Shown here: in pieces, positions 42,318-50,964 of the stretch | Layout: every line of letters begins with the position of its first letter | Numbering within the stretch: the first letter of the stretch is position 1 | Assembly (NCBI RefSeq): GCF_027923705.1 | Contig: NZ_AP026442.1 | Location: 2,232,001 to 2,296,000, forward strand | DNA: 64,000 nucleotides | Reading direction: 5' to 3' | Source: Cellulomonas sp. NTE-D12 | GTDB lineage: Bacteria > Actinomycetota > Actinomycetes > Actinomycetales > Cellulomonadaceae | Program-made: the position numbers and the translations under genes | The notes under the pieces: generated by a model | Databases searched by the model: none | What the model saw: the letters and a program-made list of their open reading frames with translations, nothing else | Told to the model about the DNA's origin: nothing

Positions 42318-43312
42318 GCCGGCGCGGCGCGCTGCTGCTGGCCGCCATGGGTGTGATCTGGGGCGTCCCGTACCTGCTCATCAAGGTCGCCGTGGCCGAC
42401 GTGAGCCCGGTCGACGTCGTCTTCGCCCGAACCGCCGTCGGGGCGCTGCTGCTCCTGCCGTTCGCCCGCCGCTTCGGCGGCCTGCGGGCGCTGCGCGGGC
42501 ACTGGCCGGCGGTCCTCGGCTTCGCCGTCCTCGAGATCGTGCTGCCGTGGATCCTGCTGTCCAACGCCGAGCGCACGCTCACCAGCTCGACGACCGGCCT
42601 CCTGGTGGCGACCGTGCCGGTCGTCGCCGTGGTGCTCGGCCGCGTCGTCGACCGGCAGCCCGTGGCCGCGGTCCGATGGGCGGGGCTGGCGGTCGCGCTC
42701 GGCGGGATCGTGCTGCTGCTCGGACCCGGGGCGGCAGCGAACGACCCGTGGGCCGTCGTCCAGGTGCTTCTCGCCGCGCTGGGCTACGCCACCGCCCCGA
42801 TCATCGCGGACCGCTACCTCCGCGACGTGCCGACCATCCCCCTCACCGCCACCTGCCTGGGTCTGACCGCTCTGCTGTACCTGCCGTTCACGCTGCTGAC
42901 CGGGCACCCGCACCTGCCCGGGCTGCACGCCGCGCTGGCGCTCCTCGCACTCGGCGTCGTCTGCACCGGTCTCGCGTTCGTGCTGTTCTTCCGCCTCATC
43001 GCCGAGGTCGGTGCCGCACGGTCGACGCTGGTCGCCTACCTGAACCCCGTGGTCGCCGTCGCGCTCGGCGCAGCGGTGCTCCACGAGCCCGTCACGCTCA
43101 CCGTGCTGCTGGCGACCGCGCTGATCCTGGTGGGGTCCGCAGCGGCGTCCCGGCGCGGCTCGCGGGGCACCGGTTCCGTGGGCCGGCGCGGCACGGAGCC
43201 CATGGTGGTGGCGGCTGGGTCGGCCGTGGCCGCTGCTCCAGCGGTGGGTGCTGCGTCTGCCGCGGCGCCGCGGCGGACCGACGAGCCGGAGCAGTGCCCG
43301 GCACAGTCCTGA
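42314..43312 (+). CDS. EamA/DMT-family permease
   Basis: 332 aa from ATG 42314. Drug/metabolite transporter family: ten membrane helices in two EamA repeats (LAAMGVIWGVPYLLIKVAV start; ALGYATAPIIADRYLRDVP begins the second half). The last 45 residues are Ala/Arg-rich and disordered. Substrate cannot be predicted; relatives export amino acids or metabolites. The start overlaps the stop of a 38-codon ORF. No gene of known pathway nearby; followed by an MFS gene on the same strand after 86 bases. Confidence 0.88.
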   Translation: MSRRGALLLAAMGVIWGVPYLLIKVAVADVSPVDVVFARTAVGALLLLPFARRFGGLRALRGHWPAVLGFAVLEIVLPWILLSNAERTLTSSTTGLLVATVPVVAVVLGRVVDRQPVAAVRWAGLAVALGGIVLLLGPGAAANDPWAVVQVLLAALGYATAPIIADRYLRDVPTIPLTATCLGLTALLYLPFTLLTGHPHLPGLHAALALLALGVVCTGLAFVLFFRLIAEVGAARSTLVAYLNPVVAVALGAAVLHEPVTLTVLLATALILVGSAAASRRGSRGTGSVGRRGTEPMVVAAGSAVAAAPAVGAASAAAPRRTDEPEQCPAQS

Positions 43313-43398
43313 GGGCGTCGGGCCTCCCACCCGTGCACGGACGGTGACGACGCAAAGTCGTTTGTCGCCTGTCGGAGGCCGGTGAGAGGGTCGTCCGC

Positions 43399-44718
43399 AT
43401 GCCTGAGAGCCCGTACCGACGGTTGCTGCGCCTGCCCGGCGTGACACCGCTGGTGCTGGTCGCTCTCGTCGCACGGGTCCCCCACGCGATGACAGGAGTG
43501 GTGCTGACCCTCCACGTCGTCGGGCACCTGCACCTCGGCTACGGGCGCGCCGGTCTCGCGGCCGGGGCGATGACCGTCGGGATGGCGATCGGCGCACCGT
43601 GGCGCGGTCGACGGGTCGACCGGCTCGGGCTGCGACGCGCCCTGCTGCCGTCGGTCGTCGTCGAGTCGGCGGTCTGGCTGGTCGCACCGCGCCTCGGGTA
43701 CGTGCCGTTGCTCGGCGCGGTGTTCGTCGCCGGGCTCTTCCTGGTGCCGGTGTTCTCGGTGGTTCGTCAGTCGCTGGCCGCGCTGGTCCCCCTGGGTCAG
43801 CAGCGCACGGCCTTCGCGCTCGACTCGGTCGCCACCGAGCTCACCTTCATGCTGGCGCCGGCCGTCGGCGTGGTGCTGGCGACCAGGGCGTCCAGCACGC
43901 TCGCGCTCACGGTGATCGGCGTCGCGACGGTCGGCGCCGGGCTGCTGCTCATGTGGTTCGACCCGCCCACCACCTCGCCTCGGGGGGCGGACGTCGACGC
44001 GCAGCCGGCCGGCGATCCTGAGGGCCACGTGGTCGGTCGCGGTGCGCGGGTGATGGCCACTCCGGGGCTGCTGGTGATCCTGGGAGCCTGCACCGCCGCG
44101 GCGCTCGTCCTCAACGGCACGGACGTGTCGATCATCGCCGCCCTGCGCAGCACCGGCCACGAGGCCTCGGTCGGCTGGATGATCGCGCTGTGGTGCCTCG
44201 GCTCCGTCATCGGCGGACTGGTCTACGGCAGTGGCCGGCGGGAGGTGCACCCCCTGGGGCTCGTCGCCCTGCTCGCGGCCCTCACGCTGCCCGCAGCCCT
44301 CGCCACGACGCAGGCGCAGCTCGCCGTGGCCGTCGTCGTCGCCGGCCTGCCGTGCGCCGCGAGCCTGTCGGCGATCAACGCCGCCCTGGTCCGCTCGGTC
44401 CCGGAGGGCCGACGCGGCGAGGTGATGGGCTGGAGCGGGACGGCCAACACCGTGGGTGCCGCGCTCGGCGCACCGCTCGGCGGGCTGGTGATCGACCACG
44501 TCGGTCCACGAGCCGGCTTCCTCGCTGCCGGCGGCGTGGGCCTCGTCCTGACGGTCGGTGCGCTGGTGCTGCGCCGCGTCGCACGCGCGGTCGGCGGGCG
44601 GTCCACGGAGGACCTGGACGGCGGTGAGGTTGCCGTCGCCGTACCGCCCACCGCCGATGGCGACGAGGAGCCGGCGGACCGACGAGGTGGCCGGGACCAG
44701 GCGGCGCCGACGCGCTGA
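43399..44718 (+). CDS. Major facilitator superfamily transporter
   Basis: 439 aa from ATG 43399, with GAGAGGG ten bases upstream. Twelve membrane helices predicted in two halves around a cytoplasmic loop near 195-215 (DPPTTSPRGADVDAQPAG). The RRVDRLGLRRALLPSVV segment between helices 2 and 3 is the MFS signature loop. Resembles small efflux pumps of the drug:proton antiporter group; substrate unknown. The C-terminal 40 residues are hydrophilic. The last codons form half of a strong hairpin shared with the convergent RNase J gene. Confidence 0.85.
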   Translation: MPESPYRRLLRLPGVTPLVLVALVARVPHAMTGVVLTLHVVGHLHLGYGRAGLAAGAMTVGMAIGAPWRGRRVDRLGLRRALLPSVVVESAVWLVAPRLGYVPLLGAVFVAGLFLVPVFSVVRQSLAALVPLGQQRTAFALDSVATELTFMLAPAVGVVLATRASSTLALTVIGVATVGAGLLLMWFDPPTTSPRGADVDAQPAGDPEGHVVGRGARVMATPGLLVILGACTAAALVLNGTDVSIIAALRSTGHEASVGWMIALWCLGSVIGGLVYGSGRREVHPLGLVALLAALTLPAALATTQAQLAVAVVVAGLPCAASLSAINAALVRSVPEGRRGEVMGWSGTANTVGAALGAPLGGLVIDHVGPRAGFLAAGGVGLVLTVGALVLRRVARAVGGRSTEDLDGGEVAVAVPPTADGDEEPADRRGGRDQAAPTR

Positions 44719-44736
44719 CGTGCTCGCGCGTCGGCG
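44705..44736. terminator. Hairpin at the end of the MFS gene, between convergent genes
   Basis: Perfect 11-bp stem (44705-44715 with 44726-44736) whose left arm is the last codons of the MFS gene; the MFS stop is in the loop. It lies about 30 bases from the RNase J stop on the other strand and can terminate both. Confidence 0.65.
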
Positions 44737-44741
44737 ACGCG

Positions 44742-44787
44742 GTCAGGCCTCGCCGACCACCGGGGTCAGGCCTCGACGACCACCGGG
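44742..44787. repeat. 23-bp tandem duplication at the RNase J stop
   Basis: 44742-44764 and 44765-44787 are adjacent copies differing at one base. The second copy contains the last codons and the stop of the RNase J gene; the first is a non-coding duplicate just beyond it. Confidence 0.9.
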
Positions 44788-46451
44788 ATGATCATCGGCC
44801 GGCGCCGCAGACGGCTCGCCACGAACCGACCGACCACCCGGCGCACCACCTGCTGCAGCTGGTACGTGTCGACCGAGCTCGACCTGGCCGCCTCCTCCAG
44901 TGCCGCGGACAGCTCCGGCAGCACGGCGTCGAACACGGAGTCCTGCTCGGCGACACCGCGCGCGTGGATCTGCGGCCCGGCGAGCACCTTGCCGTCCGCC
45001 GAGCTGACGACGGCGAAGATGGACACGAAGCCCTCGTCGCCCAGGATCCGGCGGTCCTTCAGCTCGGCCTCGGTGATGCCGCCCACGCTCGAGCCGTCGA
45101 CGTAGACGTAGCCGCACGGCACGGCACCGGCCACGGAGGCGCGCCCGTCGACCAGGTCGACCACCACGCCGTCCTCCGCCAGGACCACGCGGTCGGCGGG
45201 GACGCCGGTGCGGACGGCCAGCGCGGCGTTCGCGACGAGGTGCCGCACCTCGCCGTGGATCGGCATCACGTTGCGCGGCCGCAGGACGTTGTAGACGTAG
45301 AGCAGCTCACCGGCGCTGGCGTGCCCGGAGACGTGCACCTTGGCGTTGCCGGAGTGCACGACGCGCGCACCGAGCCGGGTCAGGCCGTTGATGACGCGGA
45401 ACACGGCGTTCTCGTTCCCGGGGATCAGGCTCGAGGCCAGGATCACCGTGTCGCCGGGGCCGACGCTGATGCGGTGGTCGCCGTTCGCGATGCGCGACAG
45501 CGCCGCCATCGGTTCGCCCTGGGACCCGGTGCACATGAAGACGACCTGGTCGTCCGGCAGGTCGTCGACCTGCTTCTGGTCGACCAGCACCCCCTCCGGG
45601 ACGTGCAGGTAGCCCAGCTCGGCCGCGATCGTCATGTTCCGGACCATCGAGCGCCCCACGAGGGCGACCCGGCGCTCGTGCATCGCGGCAGCGTCGAGCA
45701 CCTGCTGGACGCGGTGCACGTGCGAGGCGAACGACGCGACGATGATCCGGCGGGTCGACTCGGCGAACACCCGGTCCAGCACGGGGCCGATCTCGCGCTC
45801 GCCCGTCACGAACCCGGGTACCTCGGCGTTGGTCGAGTCGACCATGAACAGGTCGACGCCCTGCTCACCGAGCCGAGCGAAGGCGCGCAGGTCGGTGATC
45901 CGTCCGTCCAGCGGGAGCTGGTCCATCTTGAAGTCGCCGGTGTTGAGCACGGTGCCCGCGGGCGTGCGCACAGCCACCGCCAGCGCGTCCGGGATCGAGT
46001 GGTTGACCGCGACGAACTCGCACTCGAAGACGCCGAGCTGCTCGGTCTGCCCCTCGCGCACGGGCAGGGTCAGCGGCGTGATCCGGTGCTCCTTGAGCTT
46101 GGCCTCGACGAAGGCCAGCGTCAGCTGGGAGCCGACCAGAGGGATGTCTTGGCGCAGCCGCAACAGGTAGGGCACCGCGCCGATGTGGTCCTCGTGACCG
46201 TGCGTGAGCACGATCGCCTCGATGTCGTCCAGCCGGTCCCGGATGTAGTCGAAGTCCGGGAGGATCAGGTCGACGCCGGGCTGGTTGTCCTCGGGGAACA
46301 GCACGCCGCAGTCGATCACCAGCAGGCGACCGTCGAACTCGAGGACCGACATGTTGCGGCCCACCTCACCGAGGCCGCCGAGCGGGACGATGCGCAGCGC
46401 GCCGGCCGCCAGGGCCGGGGGCAGGGTGAGTTCGGGGTGGGGGTGGCTCAC
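44766..46451 (-). CDS. Ribonuclease J
   Basis: 561 aa from GTG 46451 (AGGAGTCCC upstream). Metallo-beta-lactamase fold RNase with 5'-3' exonuclease and endonuclease activity in mRNA decay and rRNA maturation. HxHxDH is His84, His86, Asp88, His89 in THGHEDHIG; beta-CASP domain with STNAEVPGF, MCTGSQGEPMAALSRIA and the later VHVSGHAS; the conserved C-terminal domain ends RPMIIPVVVEA. The order dapA-rnj on the same strand, 25 bases apart, is conserved and suggests one transcript. Part of a decay set with rny and pnp. Confidence 0.96.
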   Translation of the reverse strand: MSHPHPELTLPPALAAGALRIVPLGGLGEVGRNMSVLEFDGRLLVIDCGVLFPEDNQPGVDLILPDFDYIRDRLDDIEAIVLTHGHEDHIGAVPYLLRLRQDIPLVGSQLTLAFVEAKLKEHRITPLTLPVREGQTEQLGVFECEFVAVNHSIPDALAVAVRTPAGTVLNTGDFKMDQLPLDGRITDLRAFARLGEQGVDLFMVDSTNAEVPGFVTGEREIGPVLDRVFAESTRRIIVASFASHVHRVQQVLDAAAMHERRVALVGRSMVRNMTIAAELGYLHVPEGVLVDQKQVDDLPDDQVVFMCTGSQGEPMAALSRIANGDHRISVGPGDTVILASSLIPGNENAVFRVINGLTRLGARVVHSGNAKVHVSGHASAGELLYVYNVLRPRNVMPIHGEVRHLVANAALAVRTGVPADRVVLAEDGVVVDLVDGRASVAGAVPCGYVYVDGSSVGGITEAELKDRRILGDEGFVSIFAVVSSADGKVLAGPQIHARGVAEQDSVFDAVLPELSAALEEAARSSSVDTYQLQQVVRRVVGRFVASRLRRRPMIIPVVVEA

Positions 46452-46476
46452 GGGACTCCTGTCAGAGGGGCGCCGG

Positions 46477-47394
46477 TCAGCCGGCGACGAGGTCGAGCAG
46501 GCCTGCGCGCACCAGGTCCGTGCGCAGCGCACCGAGCTCGGCGTCGCTGAGCGGCACGATCGGCAGCCGGGTGGCCCGGCTGGGCAGCAGGCCGAGCAGC
46601 TGGAGCGCTGCCTTGGCGGTGGGAGCCTGCATGCCGGCACCGTTGAGGGCGTCGACCGCGGGCATGATCTGGCGGAACGCCGCGAGCGCACCGGCGTGGT
46701 CGCCGGACACCCAGCAGCGGGCGATGGTGGCGAGGCCGGGGGTCGCGATGTGGCCGACGACGGACACGATGCCGACGGCGCCCACGGCGAGCAGCGTGAG
46801 GAACGCCGAGTCGTCGCCCGAGTACCACGCCAGGCCGGTGCGCTCGATCGCCTTGGCGGCACCGTAGGTGTCACCCGTCGCGTCCTTGACGGCGACGATG
46901 CGGGGATGCTCGGCCAGCCGGTCCAGCGTCGCGGGCTGCACGCGGACCCCGGCGCGGCCCGGGATGTCGTAGACCATCACCGGGAGCTCGGTGGCGTCGG
47001 CGACCGACTCGATGTGCGTCGCGAGGCCGTCCTGCGACGGACGTGAGTAGTACGGGCTCACGACCAGCAGACCGTGTGCGCCGGCGTCCGCGGCCTGCTC
47101 GGCCATCCGCACCGCGTGCGCCGTGTCGTTGGAACCGGCGCCGGCGACGACGAAGGCGCGGTCCCCCACGGCCTCGACCACTGCGGAGACCAGCTCCGCC
47201 TTCTCCGGTGCGTGGGTGGTCGGCGCCTCGCCGGTGGTGCCGCTGAGCACGAGACCGTCGTTGCCCTGGTCCACCAGGTGCTGCGCGAGCGCGACGGCAG
47301 CGGCCACGTCGACGGCGCCGTCCGGCGTCATCGGGGTGACCATCGCGGTGAGCACGGACCCGAAGGGACGGGTGGAGGACGTCACGGCGGGCAT
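46477..47394 (-). CDS. dapA: 4-hydroxy-tetrahydrodipicolinate synthase
   Basis: 305 aa from ATG 47394. First step of the diaminopimelate/lysine branch, condensing pyruvate with aspartate semialdehyde. TIM barrel of the NAL family with the Schiff-base Lys170 in IVAVKDATGDT and Tyr142 in MVYDIPGR; TGEAPTT is the phosphate-like loop and SPYYSRPSQDGL holds the second Tyr. TAGCGT sits 6 bases before the ATG, a leaderless promoter. Probably drives the downstream RNase J gene too. Confidence 0.97.
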   Translation of the reverse strand: MPAVTSSTRPFGSVLTAMVTPMTPDGAVDVAAAVALAQHLVDQGNDGLVLSGTTGEAPTTHAPEKAELVSAVVEAVGDRAFVVAGAGSNDTAHAVRMAEQAADAGAHGLLVVSPYYSRPSQDGLATHIESVADATELPVMVYDIPGRAGVRVQPATLDRLAEHPRIVAVKDATGDTYGAAKAIERTGLAWYSGDDSAFLTLLAVGAVGIVSVVGHIATPGLATIARCWVSGDHAGALAAFRQIMPAVDALNGAGMQAPTAKAALQLLGLLPSRATRLPIVPLSDAELGALRTDLVRAGLLDLVAG

Positions 47395-47398
47395 GGGG

Positions 47399-47980
47399 TC
47401 ACGCTACCGCCCCGGTCCCCGGCGTCCTGGACGCGTCCGCGCGGGCGTAGGAGCGGAACCGATACCGCGTCCCCGTCCGCGAGACGAGCCACGGACCGCC
47501 GTCGAGGGCCGCCTCGCGGGATCCGTCCGCCTCGAGCGGCTGGGCGCCGTCGACCTCGACGGGACGCCAGCGGACCGGATCCACCAGCGGCGCGTAGGTG
47601 TCCCCCGGCACGTCGAGGTCGACGTCGGTCACCTCGAGGCGGTCGGCACGCGTGATCGTCTCCGCGAACAGCGCCGCTCCGCCGATGACCCACGTCTCCT
47701 CGTCGGCCCCGACCAGCTCGAGCGCGGCCTCCAGCGACGGGCACACCTGCGCGCCCGCGGCGCGGTACGCCGGGTCACGCGAGAGCACGACGTTGCGGCG
47801 GTCCGGGAGGGGCCGCATCCGTTCCGGCAGCGACTCCCACGTCCGACGGCCCATCACCACGGCATGTCCGGCGGTGAGCCGGCGGAAGCGGGCCAGGTCC
47901 TCCGGCAGGTGCCACGGCAGCGTGCCGTCCCGGCCGATCACCCCGTCCGCCGTCTGCGCCCAGACGAGCGCGAGGCTCAC
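47399..47980 (-). CDS. folA: Dihydrofolate reductase
   Basis: 193 aa from GTG 47980, overlapping the thyA stop (GTGA). Regenerates tetrahydrofolate after the thymidylate synthase reaction. Motifs LPWHLPEDLARFRRLT, VMGRRTWESLP, NVVLSRDPAYR, WVIGGAALFAE and a C-terminal RYRFRSYARAD. Longer than the ~160-aa E. coli enzyme by a loop of about 20 residues near 160. Translational coupling to thyA is common. Followed by dapA after 4 bases, which however has its own leaderless promoter. Confidence 0.95.
   Translation of the reverse strand: MSLALVWAQTADGVIGRDGTLPWHLPEDLARFRRLTAGHAVVMGRRTWESLPERMRPLPDRRNVVLSRDPAYRAAGAQVCPSLEAALELVGADEETWVIGGAALFAETITRADRLEVTDVDLDVPGDTYAPLVDPVRWRPVEVDGAQPLEADGSREAALDGGPWLVSRTGTRYRFRSYARADASRTPGTGAVA
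47401..47406 (-). promoter_or_regulatory. -10 hexamer TAGCGT of the leaderless dapA promoter
   Basis: On the minus strand TAGCGT ends 6 bases before the dapA ATG; it lies inside the end of folA. Confidence 0.6.
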
Positions 47981-48795
47981 ACCGCCACCGGCGCCTTGAT
48001 CGCCGGGTGGTGCCGGTAGTCCAGCACGTGCACGTCCTCGTAGGTGTAGTCGAACAGCGACGGCGCTCGGTCCAGCTCCAGCCGCGGTGCCGGGAACGGC
48101 GTGCGGGACAGCTGCTCGCGGACCTGGTCGACGTGGTTGTCGTAGACGTGGCAGTCGCCGCCGGTCCACACGAAGTCGCCGACCTCCAGGTCCACCTGCT
48201 GGGCCACCATGTGGGTGAGCAGCGCGTAGGAGGCGATGTTGAACGGCACCCCGAGGAACATGTCCGCCGACCGCTGGTAGAGCTGGCACGAGAGGCGTCC
48301 GTCGGCGACGTAGAACTGGAACATCGCGTGGCACGGAGCCAGCGCCATCTGCGGGATCTGGGCGACGTTCCACGCCGAGACGAGGTGCCGGCGCGAGTCC
48401 GGGTCGCGGCGCAGCCCGTCGAGGACGGCCGCGAGCTGGTCGACGTGGCCGCCGTCCGGCGTCGGCCAGGACCGCCACTGCACGCCGTACACGGGGCCGA
48501 GCTCACCGTCCGGCGCGGCCCACTCGTCCCAGATCGACACGCCGTGCTCCTGGAGCCAGCGGACGTTCGAGTCCCCACGCAGGAACCACAGCAGCTCGTA
48601 GACGACCGAGCGCAGGTGCACCCGCTTCGTCGTCACCAGAGGGAAGCCGGCCTGCAGGTCGAACCGCAGCTGTGCACCGAACAGGCTGCGGGTCCCCGTC
48701 CCGGTCCGGTCCGCCTTCCGCGTCCCCGTCTCCAGCACCCGGCGCAGCAGGTCCTCGTACGGCGTGGGCACGGACGCGTCGACCGGGCTCGTCAT
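47977..48795 (-). CDS. thyA: Thymidylate synthase (ThyA)
   Basis: 272 aa from ATG 48795; ATG 48804 in the same frame would add three residues. Methylates dUMP to dTMP using methylenetetrahydrofolate. Catalytic Cys155 in ALAPCHAMFQFYV; RTGTGTRSLFGAQLRF, WRSWPTPDGG and DMFLGVPFNIASYALLTHMVA are the standard blocks. This is the canonical ThyA, not the flavin-dependent ThyX. TACGAT lies 7 bases before the chosen start. Divergent from the aldehyde dehydrogenase. Confidence 0.96.
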   Translation of the reverse strand: MTSPVDASVPTPYEDLLRRVLETGTRKADRTGTGTRSLFGAQLRFDLQAGFPLVTTKRVHLRSVVYELLWFLRGDSNVRWLQEHGVSIWDEWAAPDGELGPVYGVQWRSWPTPDGGHVDQLAAVLDGLRRDPDSRRHLVSAWNVAQIPQMALAPCHAMFQFYVADGRLSCQLYQRSADMFLGVPFNIASYALLTHMVAQQVDLEVGDFVWTGGDCHVYDNHVDQVREQLSRTPFPAPRLELDRAPSLFDYTYEDVHVLDYRHHPAIKAPVAV

Positions 48796-48802
48796 GGCGG
48801 AC

Positions 48803-48808
48803 ATCGTA
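48803..48808 (-). promoter_or_regulatory. -10 hexamer TACGAT of the leaderless thyA promoter
   Basis: On the minus strand TACGAT ends 7 bases before ATG 48795, which favours that start over the ATG at 48804, since the hexamer overlaps the latter. Confidence 0.55.
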
Positions 48809-48859
48809 GGTCGCGGACGCGGCAGGACATCGGGGGCTCGCACGGCGAGACTGGGGGCC

Positions 48860-50347
48860 ATGACCGCCTCGTCGTCCTCACCGCCCACCGCTGGGACCGC
48901 ACTGCCGGCCGACCTGCCGACCGGGCTGCTGATCGGTGGCGAGTGGCGGGCCGCCGGCTCGGGCGGCACGTTCGCCGTCCACGACCCCGCGACGACCGAC
49001 GTGCTGGCGGAGGTGTCCGACGCCGGCGAGCAGGACGCCCTCGACGCCCTGACCGCCGCCGACGCGGCCTTCCGGGAGTGGCGGAGCGTCGCGCCCCGCG
49101 ACCGCAGCGAGCTGCTGCGGGCGGTGTTCGAGGCGATCACGGCCCGGACCGACGAGATCGCCGCGGTGATCACCGCGGAGGGCGGCAAGCCCCTGGCCGA
49201 GTCCCGCGCCGAGGTGGCCTACGCCGCGGACTACGTCCGGTGGTTCGCCGAGCAGGCGGTGCGGATGGAGGGCCTGGCGCGGCGCGCGCCCGCCGGCACG
49301 CACTACCAGCTGGTGCTGCGCAAGCCGGTCGGTCCGGCACTGCTGATCACGCCGTGGAACTTCCCGATCGCGATGATCGCCCGCAAGCTCGCGCCGGCAC
49401 TCGCCGCCGGCTGCAGCGTGGTGGTGAAGCCGGCACAGCTGACGCCGCTGACCACCGCCCTGGTCGCGGAGATCGTGCGGGCCGAGCTGGCGGCCCGCCG
49501 CCTGCCGACCGGGGTGGTCAACGTGGTGCCGTCGTCGTCCGCCTCCCGGATCTCCCGACCGCTGCTCGCGGACCCACGCCTGCGCAAGCTGTCCTTCACC
49601 GGCTCGACGGAGGTCGGCGCATCGCTGCTGAAGCAGGCGGCGGACGGCATCCTGCGCACGTCGATGGAGCTCGGCGGCAACGCGCCGTTCCTCGTCTTCG
49701 ACGACGCCGACCTCGACGCGGCCGTCGAGGGCGCCGTGGCCGCGAAGATGCGCAACTCCGGCCAGACGTGCGTCGCGGCCAACCGGTTCCTGGTGCAGGA
49801 AGGGGTCGCCGAGGAGTTCACCGCGAGGCTGACGGAGGCGTTCGGCCGGCTCGTCGTCGGACCCGGCGACCGACCGGGCACCACGGTGGGCCCGCTGATC
49901 CAGCAGAGCGCCGTCGACCGGGTGACCGAGGTGGTGCAGCAGGCGGACGACGCGGGTGCACAGGTGCGCGTCGGCGGCATGCGGCCCGAGGGGCGCGGCT
50001 GGTTCTACCTGCCGACGGTCCTGGACGGTGTGACGCCGGACATGCGGGTGGTCACCGAGGAGGTGTTCGGCCCCGTCGCCCCGGTGCTGCGGTTCGGGTC
50101 GGAGGACGAGGGCGTAGACCTCGCCAACGCGACTCCGTTCGGCCTGGTCGCGTACGCGTACACCCGTGACGTCGGCCGGGTGATGCGCCTCACCGAGAGC
50201 ATCGACGCCGGCATGCTCGGGGTGAACCGCGGCATGGTCTCGGACGCGTCGGCGCCGTTCGGCGGGGTGAAGCACTCCGGCCTCGGCCGCGAGGGCGGCG
50301 AGGCCGGCATCGAGGAGTACGTCGACCCCATGTACGTGGCGCTGTGA
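48860..50347 (+). CDS. NAD(P)-dependent aldehyde dehydrogenase, succinate-semialdehyde dehydrogenase type
   Basis: 495 aa from ATG 48860. Oxidises an aldehyde to the acid; the wording is that of GabD (succinate-semialdehyde) dehydrogenases. Catalytic Glu270 in MELGGNAP, Cys304 in GQTCVAANR, cofactor-binding TPWNFPIAMIARKLAPALAAGCSVVVKPA and FTGSTEVG. Substrate is inferred from similarity of motifs; GABA-shunt partners are absent nearby. GAGACT 7 bases upstream is a weak hexamer. Its stop overlaps the following acetyltransferase start (GTGA), so the two are coupled. Confidence 0.9.
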   Translation: MTASSSSPPTAGTALPADLPTGLLIGGEWRAAGSGGTFAVHDPATTDVLAEVSDAGEQDALDALTAADAAFREWRSVAPRDRSELLRAVFEAITARTDEIAAVITAEGGKPLAESRAEVAYAADYVRWFAEQAVRMEGLARRAPAGTHYQLVLRKPVGPALLITPWNFPIAMIARKLAPALAAGCSVVVKPAQLTPLTTALVAEIVRAELAARRLPTGVVNVVPSSSASRISRPLLADPRLRKLSFTGSTEVGASLLKQAADGILRTSMELGGNAPFLVFDDADLDAAVEGAVAAKMRNSGQTCVAANRFLVQEGVAEEFTARLTEAFGRLVVGPGDRPGTTVGPLIQQSAVDRVTEVVQQADDAGAQVRVGGMRPEGRGWFYLPTVLDGVTPDMRVVTEEVFGPVAPVLRFGSEDEGVDLANATPFGLVAYAYTRDVGRVMRLTESIDAGMLGVNRGMVSDASAPFGGVKHSGLGREGGEAGIEEYVDPMYVAL

Positions 50348-50934
50348 ACGGCCACCACGCGGACGGCGCGCACGCGGACGGTGCGCACGCCGACGTCTCG
50401 GTCCGGCCGGCCGTCGCCGGCGACGAGCGCGAGGTGGCCCGCATCCAGCTCGCCGCCTGGCGGTCGGCGCACGCGGCGACCCTCGGGCAGGAGGTGCTGG
50501 AGAGCTTCGACGAGGGCGCCTTCGTGGAGCGCTGGGCGCAGGCGGTCCGGATGCCGCCGGCTCCCGGGTATCGCGTCCTCGTGGCGTGCGCGGGGCCGCG
50601 CGTGGTGGGCTTCGCCGCCGTCGCACCCGTCCCGCCGCCGAGGGAGGAGCCCTTGGCCGCACCGGGTGGCGTGATCCTCGCGCTCGAGGTGGACCCGCCG
50701 GAGCAGCGTGCCGGCCATGGCTCTCGCCTGCTGGCGGCCGCCGTCGACCTCCTGCGCGGGGACGGTGCCGACCAGGTCCAGACCTGGGTGATCGACGGCG
50801 ACGAGGCACGCGACCGCTTCCTCGCCGGGGCCGGGATGGGACCGGACGGTGCCGTCCGGGACCTCAGCTCGGGAGAAGGTCCCGGTGGCGAGGCCTTCGT
50901 GGTGCGGGAACGCCGCTGGTACGCCTCGATCTAG
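50344..50934 (+). CDS. GNAT-family N-acetyltransferase
   Basis: 196 aa from GTG 50344. Transfers acetyl from acetyl-CoA to an unknown amine. After a His/Ala/Asp repeat at the N-terminus, the fold shows VSVRPAVAGDEREVARIQLAAWRSAH, a substrate strand VVGFAAVAPV, the acetyl-CoA loop EVDPPEQRAGHGSRLLAAAVDLLR (the Q/RxxGxG/A motif is RAGHGS) and DRFLAGAGMGPDG. Coupled to the upstream dehydrogenase. The start is set by the 4-base overlap; the N-terminal repeat HADGAHADGAHAD is not part of the domain. Confidence 0.85.
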   Translation: MNGHHADGAHADGAHADVSVRPAVAGDEREVARIQLAAWRSAHAATLGQEVLESFDEGAFVERWAQAVRMPPAPGYRVLVACAGPRVVGFAAVAPVPPPREEPLAAPGGVILALEVDPPEQRAGHGSRLLAAAVDLLRGDGADQVQTWVIDGDEARDRFLAGAGMGPDGAVRDLSSGEGPGGEAFVVRERRWYASI

Positions 50935-50955
50935 GGACGCCGGTCGATCGAGGCG
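50922..50955. terminator. Hairpin after the GNAT gene, between convergent genes
   Basis: 10-bp perfect stem (50922-50931 with 50946-50955), 14-base loop containing the GNAT stop. The convergent membrane protein gene ends at 50965. Confidence 0.55.
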
Positions 50956-50964
50956 GGCCGGGAG

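Noticed and set aside
42038..43687. Extended N-terminus for FtsK
   Set aside because: The frame is open for 550 more codons but is Arg/Pro-rich, lies opposite the EamA gene and has no FtsK homology; ATG 42037 has the family start and a promoter hexamer.
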